64,000 bases of DNA from Ampelomyces quisqualis (lineage: Eukaryota; Ascomycota; Dothideomycetes; Pleosporales; Phaeosphaeriaceae), in NCBI GenBank assembly GCA_018398575.1, contig JAGTXZ010000003.1:2728001-2792000 (forward strand), read 5' to 3'. The notes beneath the pieces are model-generated. The model did not search any database. It had not been told where the DNA came from and saw only the letters and a program-made list of their open reading frames with translations. Positions 55,369 through 64,000 of the stretch are shown here, piece by piece (position 1 is the stretch's first letter; every line of letters starts with the position of its first letter). A program made the position numbers and the translations under genes.

Positions 55369-56619
55369 ATGGGTTCCATCATTGACCTGCCCCGAGGAGA
55401 CTCTCCCACCCTGCAACTCGTGCACCCCACGCAACAAGAGAAGCTCCTCCAGTTCAATCTCAACGGCGCAGAATGGCGAGGTGCTTTGTCGTTGCCAACC
55501 TACCTACGTCGCGAAGAGATCCTCTCAAAGCAGGAGTTGACACAGAACGGCGGTATCTTATATTGGATCTTGGTCGACACGGCTCTTAGGGGCAACCCTT
55601 TGGATCCCGCATCGGGTACTCGGTTACCGCTCGCGAGTTGTGAGACATACAGAAAGAAAGCACTTGTGTGGCAGGATGGCAAGGTGCATGAGACTATTAG
55701 CTACGTCATAGGAAGTGTGTACTGTGCGCCGCATTTGAGGAAGAGAGGATATGCGCAGCGAATGATGCAAGAGCTCAGCAAGGTGCTGAGGACGCATCCA
55801 AAGGAACAGGAGAGTGAGAATCTGTTCTCGGTGCTCTACTCTGATATTGGCAAGGTTGGTACAGCAATCGAAGTTCACATGGCCTACTAACATTAGTAGA
55901 AATTCTACAACAACTTCGGGTGGGAACCATTCAACTCGTCGCATATTGCCCTTCCAGGCAAGGCAAGAGCTGACGAGTCTCTTCCAGCTACTCGTCCGTT
56001 GTACGTAGAAGATATCGCCGAGCTGTGTGAAATCGACATGAAAAATTTGAGACGGAGCTTGGAGTCGCGGCCAAAAGACAGCAATATAGCCGTTGCTCTG
56101 CTGCCAAATATCGAAACCATTCGCTGGCACCATGCGAGAGAAGAGTTCGTTGGCACAGAAATCCGGGGCAAGGCCCCTAAGGTCAAAGGCGCCTTAGTCG
56201 GATCAGAGAAAGGCAAGCGGGTTTGGTGCTTCTGGACGCGCATGTGGTACAACAACAACCCTGAGGAGGCGAAGGGCAACACGCTCCACATACTCCGCCT
56301 TGTTATTGAGGATGGCAACTGGCAGGAGGCAACCACAAGCCATGCGAATGGCCACTCGACAGATCGCAGTCACGACGCTTCCATCGCAGCGCTGCTGGCA
56401 ATGGCTCAGCGAGAAGCTGAGGAGTGGAAGATGGATCATGTTGAGATCTGGAGCCCCACTTCGGCAACTGTGAGTGCTGCTCAAAGATTGCATCCAAGCG
56501 CGGAGGTTGTGTCAAGAGACGAGGAGAATATCGCGAGTCTGCAGTGGTTCCCTGAACATGATGGTCCGATGGTTGACAAAATTGACTGGATCGGGAACGA
56601 GAAGTACGGATGGTGTTGA
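55369..56619 (+). CDS. LYC1-like N-acetyltransferase (GNAT fold)
   Basis: Two exons, 55369-55854 and 55900-56619 (phase 0, intron 45 nt with CTAAC near the acceptor), give 401 residues. The N-terminal half is a GNAT domain: VYCAPHLRKRGYAQRMMQEL is the acetyl-CoA pyrophosphate-binding helix with R-x2-G-Y/A, and SDIGKKFYNNFGWEPF is the C-terminal GNAT motif (the splice lies within it). The second half (about 180-401) is the extra domain seen in fungal LYC1-type proteins. In Yarrowia, LYC1 acetylates lysine at N6 as the first step of lysine breakdown; that role here is inferred. The donor GTTGGT is weak. The ATG at 55369 starts MGSIIDLPRGDSP. Confidence 0.88.
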
Positions 56620-57230
56620 GTATGGAGTCTCATGTACAGAGCAGATACAGTGAGATTTCCTTCAGCTCCAACTTTGAAGGGAGAAGCGCTTGATTATTTT
56701 AAGCAGCGGCGACCGCAGACGAGTAACCAACGTGGTCGGTATCAGCGGCTTCTTCCTCGAGCAGCTGGCGAGCCAGCAGCGTCAATGAAAAAGGAATGGC
56801 CTGTCAGATTGCCATCAACGTCCTGCCTTCCAGCTCGACCGAAGTACGAGACCAGTTGGCTGAAGATCATCGCCACGCTCGCCGAGGCAAGCGCAATAAG
56901 GCCTCACTCCGGGACATCGAGGCTGCAACTCATCAACCAGGGTGGAGAATCTGTGGCTTTTGTGAGAAGCTCAGATAAGAGGACGAAAACTATAGAAATC
57001 TGCGAATAGGTTAGGAACAGAAACACGGTGGTGCTGACCGAGTGACTCACGATTCTTTGAAGTACTGTGGTGGGTTAGTACTATGAACGGTGGATGATGA
57101 GCCCAAACGTAGGGGCCGGGTGAAACTCACTCGTCGAACTAAGGAATAGAAAGGTCGAGGGAGCACCACCTTAAGTATGCGTTCTGCGTGGTGCCAAGCC
57201 GCTAAGCTCGCAAAAATTTGCGGCTCTGTG
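56620..57230. other. Unassigned region with coding-like pieces
   Basis: A short plus-strand frame (56796-56978) ends PGWRICGFCEKLR, and another frame just upstream reads SGFFLEQLASQQRQ before a stop. They look like two pieces of one small protein in different frames, but I cannot identify it. Otherwise nothing seen. Confidence 0.25.
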
Positions 57231-57255
57231 CGCGGCCGTGCGCGGCCGTGCGCTG
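57231..57255. repeat. Short tandem repeat CGCGGCCGTG
   Basis: Two exact 10-bp copies and a partial third. A GGGTTAGGGT telomere-like string follows at about 57297-57306. Confidence 0.7.
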
Positions 57256-58401
57256 CCGAATTTCAGCCGGGGCCGACACGGACTCGAGGAACGTGAGGGT
57301 TAGGGTGAAGCTCCACAGTTCCTGTGCAAAACACCATTGAATTCTATTACCCGCTCTTCACGAAAAGCACTTGGTTCTGATCGATGAAAACTACAGCCGT
57401 TGCTCGGGCTGCTCGCTCATCGTCAATGCGTCATCACCGCTCCAACATCATTTCGCAGGCGATGGTCGCTGACGGCAACCGACTATCGAACCGCGAGGCC
57501 ATAGTGGAGCCTGAATGATCTCCGGCCTGACCGTGTATTCCAGCAGGAGGCACCATCGGCGCCGTGCGTCGAACAGGATCTTGACGAAACAGGCCTTCAG
57601 GAGGTGTGATTTTCTGGGTGCTACGGAGTACATATCACCTACCTCGCACGGCCAAGTTCGACTGTCATTCAAGGCACAGAAGAGAGACGAGACCGTGGCC
57701 ACGAGCCGAGCAACGTTGACAGGCGACAGTACTCCGTAGAGCCCGAACCATTCGAGGTCTGCATCGCCGGCTGAGGTTGAAGAGACATCTTTTGAGGCCT
57801 CAAAATATCTCTCTGAAATCTGTGTACTGTCGAGGGGACTGGCTGGTGCGTACTCCGTACATACGACAACCTGACAACACGACCTAGGAGTACGTGCGTC
57901 AAGGGCAGACGCAGTATGCGTACGGAGTACATTCGCAGGAGTTCAGCTGTGAAATCGGACTGAGGTTTCAATCCTAGAGGCGCGTCTTGTTAGGGAGAAA
58001 GTGGGTAGGCTATCGTACAGGCCTCGAATTCTAGCACTAGAAATGTTTGTATGCGCCAGGCAGTAGCATTACCCAGCCAGTCGCAGCTTCAATGTTTGAA
58101 CCTTATTTTGCAGAGCGTGTCTCCAGCCTCGTCGTCGTTGCGGCTCATGACGCTAGCAGCAAGCAGGGGCGGGGCCCGAATTGCGCACGCGGGGCATCAC
58201 AACAGGCTCGAGAACGTTTCTGCTCTTGTCACAGGGACAAATCTGCAGTCGCTATGCTTTGCGCTTTGCAGTGGGGAGTGCATGACCCGAAATAGTCTCT
58301 TGCAAATGTCGAGTCGCCATGTGCAGCGATCTGATAATGCGACCCGCTCCCACCAAGCTGACCGGTTGGTCTGACGGGGACGGGTAGAGGTGGAAATTCC
58401 T
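57256..58401. other. Intergenic region with a cluster of TACTCCGTA motifs
   Basis: No gene is supported in about 1.1 kb. Four copies of (G)TACTCCGTA(C) or its reverse complement lie at about 57621-57631, 57729-57738, 57850-57860 and 57920-57930. The motif also occurs singly at other intergenic sites in the window. Confidence 0.6.
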
Positions 58402-58408
58402 TGACTCA
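58402..58408 (+). promoter_or_regulatory. Perfect Gcn4/CPC1 site TGACTCA upstream of THR4
   Basis: TGACTCA lies 137 bp before the THR4 ATG. This is the exact binding site of the bZIP regulator Gcn4/CPC1/CpcA, which induces amino-acid biosynthesis genes under starvation. THR4 is a known target in yeast. Position and gene context support function; not tested. Confidence 0.55.
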
Positions 58409-58544
58409 CGGCGATTACGGAGCTTACTTCCAACATTTCACGCCCCACGGGGACGCCTTACTTTGCAAATAACCTGACAAGTCAATTGAACAACGCATCT
58501 TTTTCCTTGTTCTTGCGCATGCGCTTTGACTAGAATCGTGCACC

Positions 58545-60284
58545 ATGTCTTCACACACCACATCTCAGCGCTACCTGAGCACCCGGGGAGGATCCTACCA
58601 TGTGAGTAAGCTCAGCTCTTCCATGAGATTACTGCACTGACACGCCATAGCTCTCCTTCGAGGAAGTCGTCTTGAAGGGCCTTGCCTCTGATGGCGGCCT
58701 CTTCATCCCAGAAGAGATTCCTACACTGCCCGACAACTGGGCGTCGACGTGGAAGGACCTGTCCTTCGAAGACCTCGCATACGAAATCTTCTCGCTCTAC
58801 ATTTCGCCCTCGGAAATCCCAACCGCAGACCTCAAAGAGATCATCCGCCGGAGCTACTCGACATTCCGCGCGAAAGACATCGCACCGACCGTCACACTTG
58901 ACAAAGAGAAGAACATACATTTGCTGGAGCTGTTCCACGGACCTACATTCGCATTCAAGGATGTCGCGCTCCAGTTCCTCGGCAACCTCTTCGAGTACTT
59001 CCTGGTCCGCAGGAACAAGAGCAAGACGGGACGCGATCGGGAACACCTGACCGTCATTGGCGCAACAAGTGGTGACACTGGCTCAGCGGCCATCTACGGT
59101 CTCCGCGGAAAGAAGGATGTGTCCGTGTTTATTATGCATCCGCGCGGGAAGGTCAGCGCGATCCAGGAAGCGCAAATGACCACGGTCATGGATGCCAATG
59201 TACACAACTTGGCCGTGGACGGCACATTCGACGATTGCCAGGTATTTTATGCACAAATCTCCTCACATCTAAGCGCTGACACTCGCAGGACTTTGTCAAA
59301 GCCCTCTTCGCCGACCCCGAAATCAACAGGACCCACCGCCTCGCTGCTGTGAACTCGATCAACTGGGCCCGTATCCTAGCGCAGATCACCTACTTCTTCT
59401 ACTCGTACTTCAACCTCATCAAATCAGAGTCGTTCCTCCCAGCATCTACTGTCCGCTTCGTCGTGCCAACGGGCAACTTCGGCGATATTCTTGCTGGTTT
59501 CTTCGCGAAACGTATGGGTCTGCCAGCTGAGAAGCTGGTCATTGCTACAAACGCGAACGATATTCTGCACCGCTTCTGGGAGTCTGGCAAATACGAGAAG
59601 AAGCCGGTGCATGGCCAACAAGCCGAGGGTGGATTATCCGAGGACGGCGTGAAGGCGCATGAAGGTGGTGTGAAGGAGACGCTGAGCCCTGCCATGGACA
59701 TCCTCGTTTCGTCGAACTTTGAGCGTCTGCTGTGGTTCCTTGCCTACGATGTGTACAGCACAAACTCGGATGCAGTTATCCAGCGAAGAAGTCAAGCAGG
59801 AGACCACGTGCGAGGATGGTTGAACGATCTCAAGTCAAAGGGTGGCTTCGCTGTTGATTCGCAGATCCTGAAGGCCGCACGATCCGACTTTGTATCGTAT
59901 CGCGTCAGCGATGATGAAACCATCGACACGATCAAGTACGTGTTCGGCGCCGCTGCGTCAAAGAGCTACATCTTGGACCCGCACTCCGCAATCGGATTTG
60001 CCGCAGCATTACGCTCTGCCGAAGTCTCGAAACCTCCGTCCACACATCACATTGCACTCGCCACAGCGCACCCGGCCAAGTTCGCAAACGCTGTGGAATT
60101 GGCATTGCCCGAACAGAAGGAATACTTCATAAGCAAGGTGTTGCCAGTCGAGTTCAAGGGCCTCGAAGACAAGCCGCGTAGGGTCAGCCACGTAAAGCGA
60201 TCAGATGGCTGGGAAGGCGTGCGCAAGGTCGTCATTGCGGAAGTAGAAGCAGAGCTACAGGCCGCTGAGAAGGCCGGACAGTAG
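58545..60284 (+). CDS. THR4: Threonine synthase
   Basis: Three exons, 58545-58601, 58651-59241 and 59289-60284, all joins phase 0, give 547 residues. The N-terminus (YLSTRGG, then LKGLASDGGLFIPEEIP) is the family start. The PLP-binding lysine is Lys122 in HGPTFAFKD. GATSGDTGSAAIYGL and FVVPTGNFGDILAGFFAKRMG hold the cofactor phosphate and substrate. Length matches fungal type II threonine synthases. The enzyme converts O-phosphohomoserine to threonine, the last step of the pathway, in the cytosol. Amino-acid control by CPC1 is suggested by the upstream TGACTCA. Confidence 0.97.
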
Positions 60285-60380
60285 TGAAGGCTACATGGAG
60301 TATCATCGGCTTTCTTGATTACATCGCAAAGTAGATATAGACGTACTTGGACTTGCAATTAAATCCATAATAGACAAACG

Positions 60381-61436
60381 TCACGGTGTCTTCTTGGTAT
60401 CTTTATCGTCTGCTCTCTCATCTCTAGCCTTCACAACATCCGTCTCAAATTTCTCCCCAGCCCTCGTCCTCACAACCCCAAACACCGAACTACTATCCAT
60501 CCTCCTCCCCCTCTCATCTCCCCACGCCTTCGCCTCCCCCGCCGCATCAAGATACATCTCCCCCACACGCAGTCGCATACCCTTCTCCCTCGCCAAATCA
60601 ACCCCATGCCCAACATCCTTGATCCCCAACTCCAGCCCCGACCTCGGCACCTCCCCAGCAGCAGGGCAATACGCCCCACCAACCAACCTCTCCGACACTC
60701 CAGCCGCATACGCCCCGAAATTCCGCTCCACGAGTTCACGCAGCGTTTCAGCCGGCAATCCAGACACAGAAGCGAGTGTGTGCGCCTCGGAGAGTAAGAC
60801 CATGAGTCCTGCGGTGATGAAGTTGCCCGTTGTCTTCAGCACGAGTGCTTTCTCAGGCTCGTTTCCTACTACCATGATGGCGCGGGCTAGCACGCCTTGT
60901 AAGTACGGCTTGATGGTTGCTATGGCGTCTGCGGGGCCGGCGAGCGCGATGAGCAATTGGCCTGCTTGGGCGACGGGTGTGGAGCCGAAGACTGGGCCCG
61001 CGATGTAGGTTGCTGATACTGTCTTCAGTTGAGTCGTGATCGCGGCTGTGGTGGAGGGGTGCACGGTTGTGGTGTCGACGATGATTTTGTTAGTGATGGA
61101 GGGGTGGGTTGATAGTGTTGTTATGAGATTCTGGAGGGCTTCGTCGTCGCTAACCTGGTCGTTTTGTTAGGAGACTGCTGAGATGGTGCATGCTTGAGAT
61201 GCTGGATTGCTTACGGAAATAAATATGACGTCGCAATCTTGTAGCAGATCGGTTGGTGATTGACAAGGAATGCCTCCTGATTCTTCAAGTGGCTTTCCGC
61301 GAGATATCGTGCGATTCCAAAATCTTAGTGATGGAAGTGACTTCTCTTTCAGATGCTTTTGAATGTTTGTCGCCATTGCCAGGCCCATAGACCCGAGGCC
61401 GATCCATCCTAAACGAACGGATTCTGGGGAAGACAT
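60381..61436 (-). CDS. 3-hydroxyisobutyrate/beta-hydroxyacid dehydrogenase family protein
   Basis: Two exons, 61436-61215 and 61154-60381 (phase 0, intron 60 nt), give 331 residues. The N-terminal Rossmann loop is GWIGLGSMGLAMA. The second family motif, usually DAPVSGG, appears as AGPVFGSTPVAQAG (126-139). The catalytic lysine fits Lys181 in LKTTGNFI. The C-terminal half is all-helical. No mitochondrial presequence is visible, so it may be cytosolic. Substrate is unknown; the class includes tartronate semialdehyde reductases and imine reductases. The polar tail (residues 300-331) is Asp/Lys/Arg-rich. It converges on THR4, 96 bp between stops. Confidence 0.9.
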
Positions 61437-61942
61437 GCTTGACTAATTCTGATCTTTCAAGCTGCAAGATCTGTCAAGCAGCAAGGTAGAGGGAAAAATC
61501 GTGTGGTATTAGACAATCTACTTGATGGCGGAAGGAAAACGATGAAGGAGCTAGCCCAAATGTGGGCTAGCGCGGCACGTGGTGAGAGCTGGCTTCTAGA
61601 GGATGAGCCAATGGGGCAGCCCCATTGCCGACAGGATCGAATTTTGGGAATGATATTGGTCGTGATATGAGGTGCAAATCAAATTACTCGCGGCGATGGT
61701 GCGTTTGGTCGAGGTTGGCATTACACTAACATGAATGAGGCAAGTAGCGGTTGAGGCTAACGGATATCGAAGGATGTCCTCATCGCGCAAAGGAAAATAC
61801 GATGAGAGTTCGTTGAGATCAGTGATAGCAAAATCCACCGAGGATACGCAGCCATACGCTGCAATCCACAGCTCTAGCTTTCAACATGATCCACAACTTG
61901 CAAAACATTGGGATACTAATACTAATACTGCTTTATGGTATC
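61437..61942. other. Intergenic region
   Basis: Promoter of the dehydrogenase and 3' flank of the permease pseudogene; no gene seen. Confidence 0.4.
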
Positions 61943-63821
61943 CTAGACTTTATTCGTAATTTCATCAAACAAGTAAGATTGCGTGCTTACTCGATCAGCA
62001 TCTTCGCCTTCCCTCACCCCCGTAATGGTGCTAATGCTCTCATGATCAAAAAACCCCTCAGTAGCCGTCAGCTCCTCAAAGTCCAAATGTCTTTCAATAC
62101 CCTTGGGTAAGATCTGCACCGGCCAGATAAAGGAAATCACGTAGTAAATCATGCCACCAATACAAAATGACAGTAAGAAGCCGAGCCTGTACATGCTCTT
62201 ACTCGCAGCCGCAACTGAGTCTGGGTCCAGCGATCCAGCCACCCCGTGAACTGTAAAAGCAACACCCGCCACCCAGGCTACTAGCATGCGTATATCCCAG
62301 CCCTTGTAGTAGGTTTAAGGACTTTCCGCGCTGGAGACGTACATGGATGGGACGTGGAAATTGCCTTTGCAGATGAGCCAGTCATCGATGACCATGCAAG
62401 CTGCGATAGGCATCAAAAAGATCGTGTACGAGCCCAAGAAGGTTAGAAAAGAAGTAGCAGAAGCAATAATCTTCCATGGGACGAGTAGTGGAGCCAACAC
62501 CGCGCAGAGCACTTGTCCTCGAACGATCGTCAACCATCGTGGGAAAATGCCAGTAAGATCAGCTCCAACAGGAAGTGAATTACGGCCCGCTTTGGTGAAG
62601 AGAACCACCAGCATCATGCCGAACGATGCGAAGACCATTCCAGCATGTGCTACAGGACCCCAATACTGGTCTAGGACGGCCGTGTAAAGATCCCAAACAT
62701 GCCACTAGCTCTTGCCGAGTACCTGGGCAGCAGCAGCAGTGGTCTCAGTGCTCAGAAACATGACTAAAACTTTGCTGATGAGAAACCGAGCCCCTGACTC
62801 CAGGTCACGTCCTTGTAAGAATGACCACAACGAGCTATATCGGGCTGATTGATGAGTACGGGAGTAAGGGCGCCCATGACGGAATTTACTACAGCTTGCA
62901 TCAGCATGTACTCGTGCATGATATTGTGGTCATCAGACCACTTACTAGCTTGAATCATAGGCCATACAAGATCCGACCCCGAAAGTTGCTTTTGCGAGGT
63001 CGTGTATCTGGAGTCTCCAATGCTTCCTCCGTTTGTACTGATGACCCAACCAAGAATACCAAAGAGTGTAATTGTCGTGTATACTGGCAATTGCTTTGAT
63101 CACAAACAGTTGGCACAGTACAGTTGGATGGATGAACATGATGGGCATTTGTACCTAGAGCGATCAGCTAGTCTCTCACCAAGGGCCAAGGCTTTACAAT
63201 GGCTTACTATCCAGAAGAGGAAGAAACTCAACAGATCTCGTGAGGTAGTCCCGGCACTAGCAGGAAGATGGTTCGGAATGTTGTGGTATCCATTTCCAAA
63301 GATACCACGCATGAACACTGAGGTGATGCGACCACCGTAGTAGGTTTGCGTAGCGAAGTAGATAATGGCAACAATAGCACGCACGAGGATGTAGAGACTG
63401 GCTCCTCGAACACCAGCCGCAGCACGAACGTACGCTAGAAAGCCGATAAAGTACTTGATGGCGCCGCGGCTGTTGAGAACAACAAGTACGGTCAGAATGA
63501 CGGATCCGATGACTACTACGATCATGCCATGCCACCATAGTAGACCGATGGAGACCAAAGAGGCACCAAGGTTATACAAGCTTAGGCTAAAGGTCATGGT
63601 CAGGTAGTAGACGAAGTAGTGCTACCATCACCATCTACGATCCGCTACGATATGTCAATAGGAGGACCCGGAGGTTGTGCATTCTACTAATTACAAGGTG
63701 GACTGGGAAGCAGATCCTTATTGTATCGTACTTCTCCATCTTGACTTGTGGTCTGCAATGTCTCCTTGAACGATGTTGGTGATCCCAAGGCTGCTTTGCT
63801 TTGCTTCAGGAAGCGCGACAT
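61943..63821 (-). pseudogene. NCS1-family permease pseudogene (uracil/allantoin permease-like)
   Basis: A full-length nucleobase-cation-symport-1 transporter can be followed from MSRFLKQSK (63821) to the stop at 61943, but it is broken. Around 63625 two codons of the W.WWHYFVYYL motif are stops (TGA and TAG where Trp is expected). One frameshift lies after FVIKAIAS (near 63085) and another after SQGLGF (near 62785). TAG follows VLGKS and TAA follows SAESP, both in frame with the rest. Plausible introns remain, such as GTAAGC...CTCTAG after FFLFWI. Conserved landmarks include YNLGASLVSIG, NSRGAIKYFIGF, GVRGASLYI, LINQPDIAR and NSLPVGADLTG. Intact members import uracil, allantoin, purines or thiamine across the plasma membrane. 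Confidence 0.92.
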
Positions 63822-64000
63822 GCCGATCAAGGTTTCGTTGACGTTGATGTTAGTTCGATGTCACCCTCGGTGGCGAAGTACATGGCGATGGTACTATATG
63901 ATATGTGCATGCTGAGTCTAGGAGACGATAATGACTCTTGCTGTGGAGCAGCCAAGTTCTAGCTTTATCGCAAAGATAGGCAGATGTAGAGTGATGGTCC
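63822..64000. other. Window end
   Basis: Upstream flank of the permease pseudogene; nothing recognised. Confidence 0.4.

Noticed and set aside
57294..57308. GGGTTAGGGT as interstitial telomere
   Set aside because: Less than two repeat units; easily chance.

Overview
This window comes from the nuclear genome of a filamentous ascomycete, most likely a Dothideomycete of the Pleosporales type (an inference). Supporting signs are compact genes with introns of about 45-65 nt (GT-AG, CTAAC/CTGAC branch points), fungal-only families (AA11 chitin LPMO, Zn2Cys6 regulators, LYC1-type acetyltransferase, fungal luciferase-like domain), one tRNA gene, and a very AT-rich transposon island in otherwise balanced DNA.

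Layout. 0-18 kb: the 3' part of PRP40, an F-box protein, a class 1A dihydroorotate dehydrogenase-like enzyme, a decayed Zn2Cys6 region, two unrecognised genes, a 55-residue Cys/His-rich protein, a divergent 14-3-3-like protein, then PRP31 and CLF1 head to head. PRP40 (U1 snRNP), PRP31 (U4/U6) and CLF1 (NineTeen complex) are all splicing factors. 18-29 kb: tRNA-Ile(AAT), an RfeC-like Zn2Cys6 regulator with a GC-AG intron, a decayed D-2-hydroxyacid dehydrogenase, and an AA11 LPMO. 29-49 kb: a dense block with RIC1 (Ypt6/Rab6 exchange factor), a fungal transcription-factor-domain protein, an I78 inhibitor-like protein, an FAD monooxygenase, EMC5, a luciferase-domain protein, a SUZ-domain protein, a short conserved protein and an RBR-type E3 ubiquitin ligase.

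49.27-55.08 kb is one AT-rich insertion. It is a hAT transposon whose transposase frame is open for 742 codons except for one amber codon. It also carries a second, divergently transcribed three-exon gene of unknown function. The two genes are separated by a near-perfect palindrome with arms of about 240 bp, so they share almost the same upstream sequence. This is the most unusual structure in the window.

55-64 kb: a LYC1-like acetyltransferase, THR4 (threonine synthase) with a perfect Gcn4/CPC1 site upstream, a 3-hydroxyisobutyrate dehydrogenase-family enzyme, and an NCS1 permease pseudogene with several stops and frameshifts.

The genes form no single pathway; most are housekeeping. The decayed genes, the AT-rich insertion and repeated short intergenic motifs mark where the locus has been remodelled. 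All gene models are conceptual: splice sites were chosen by consensus and frame, and no homology search was run.
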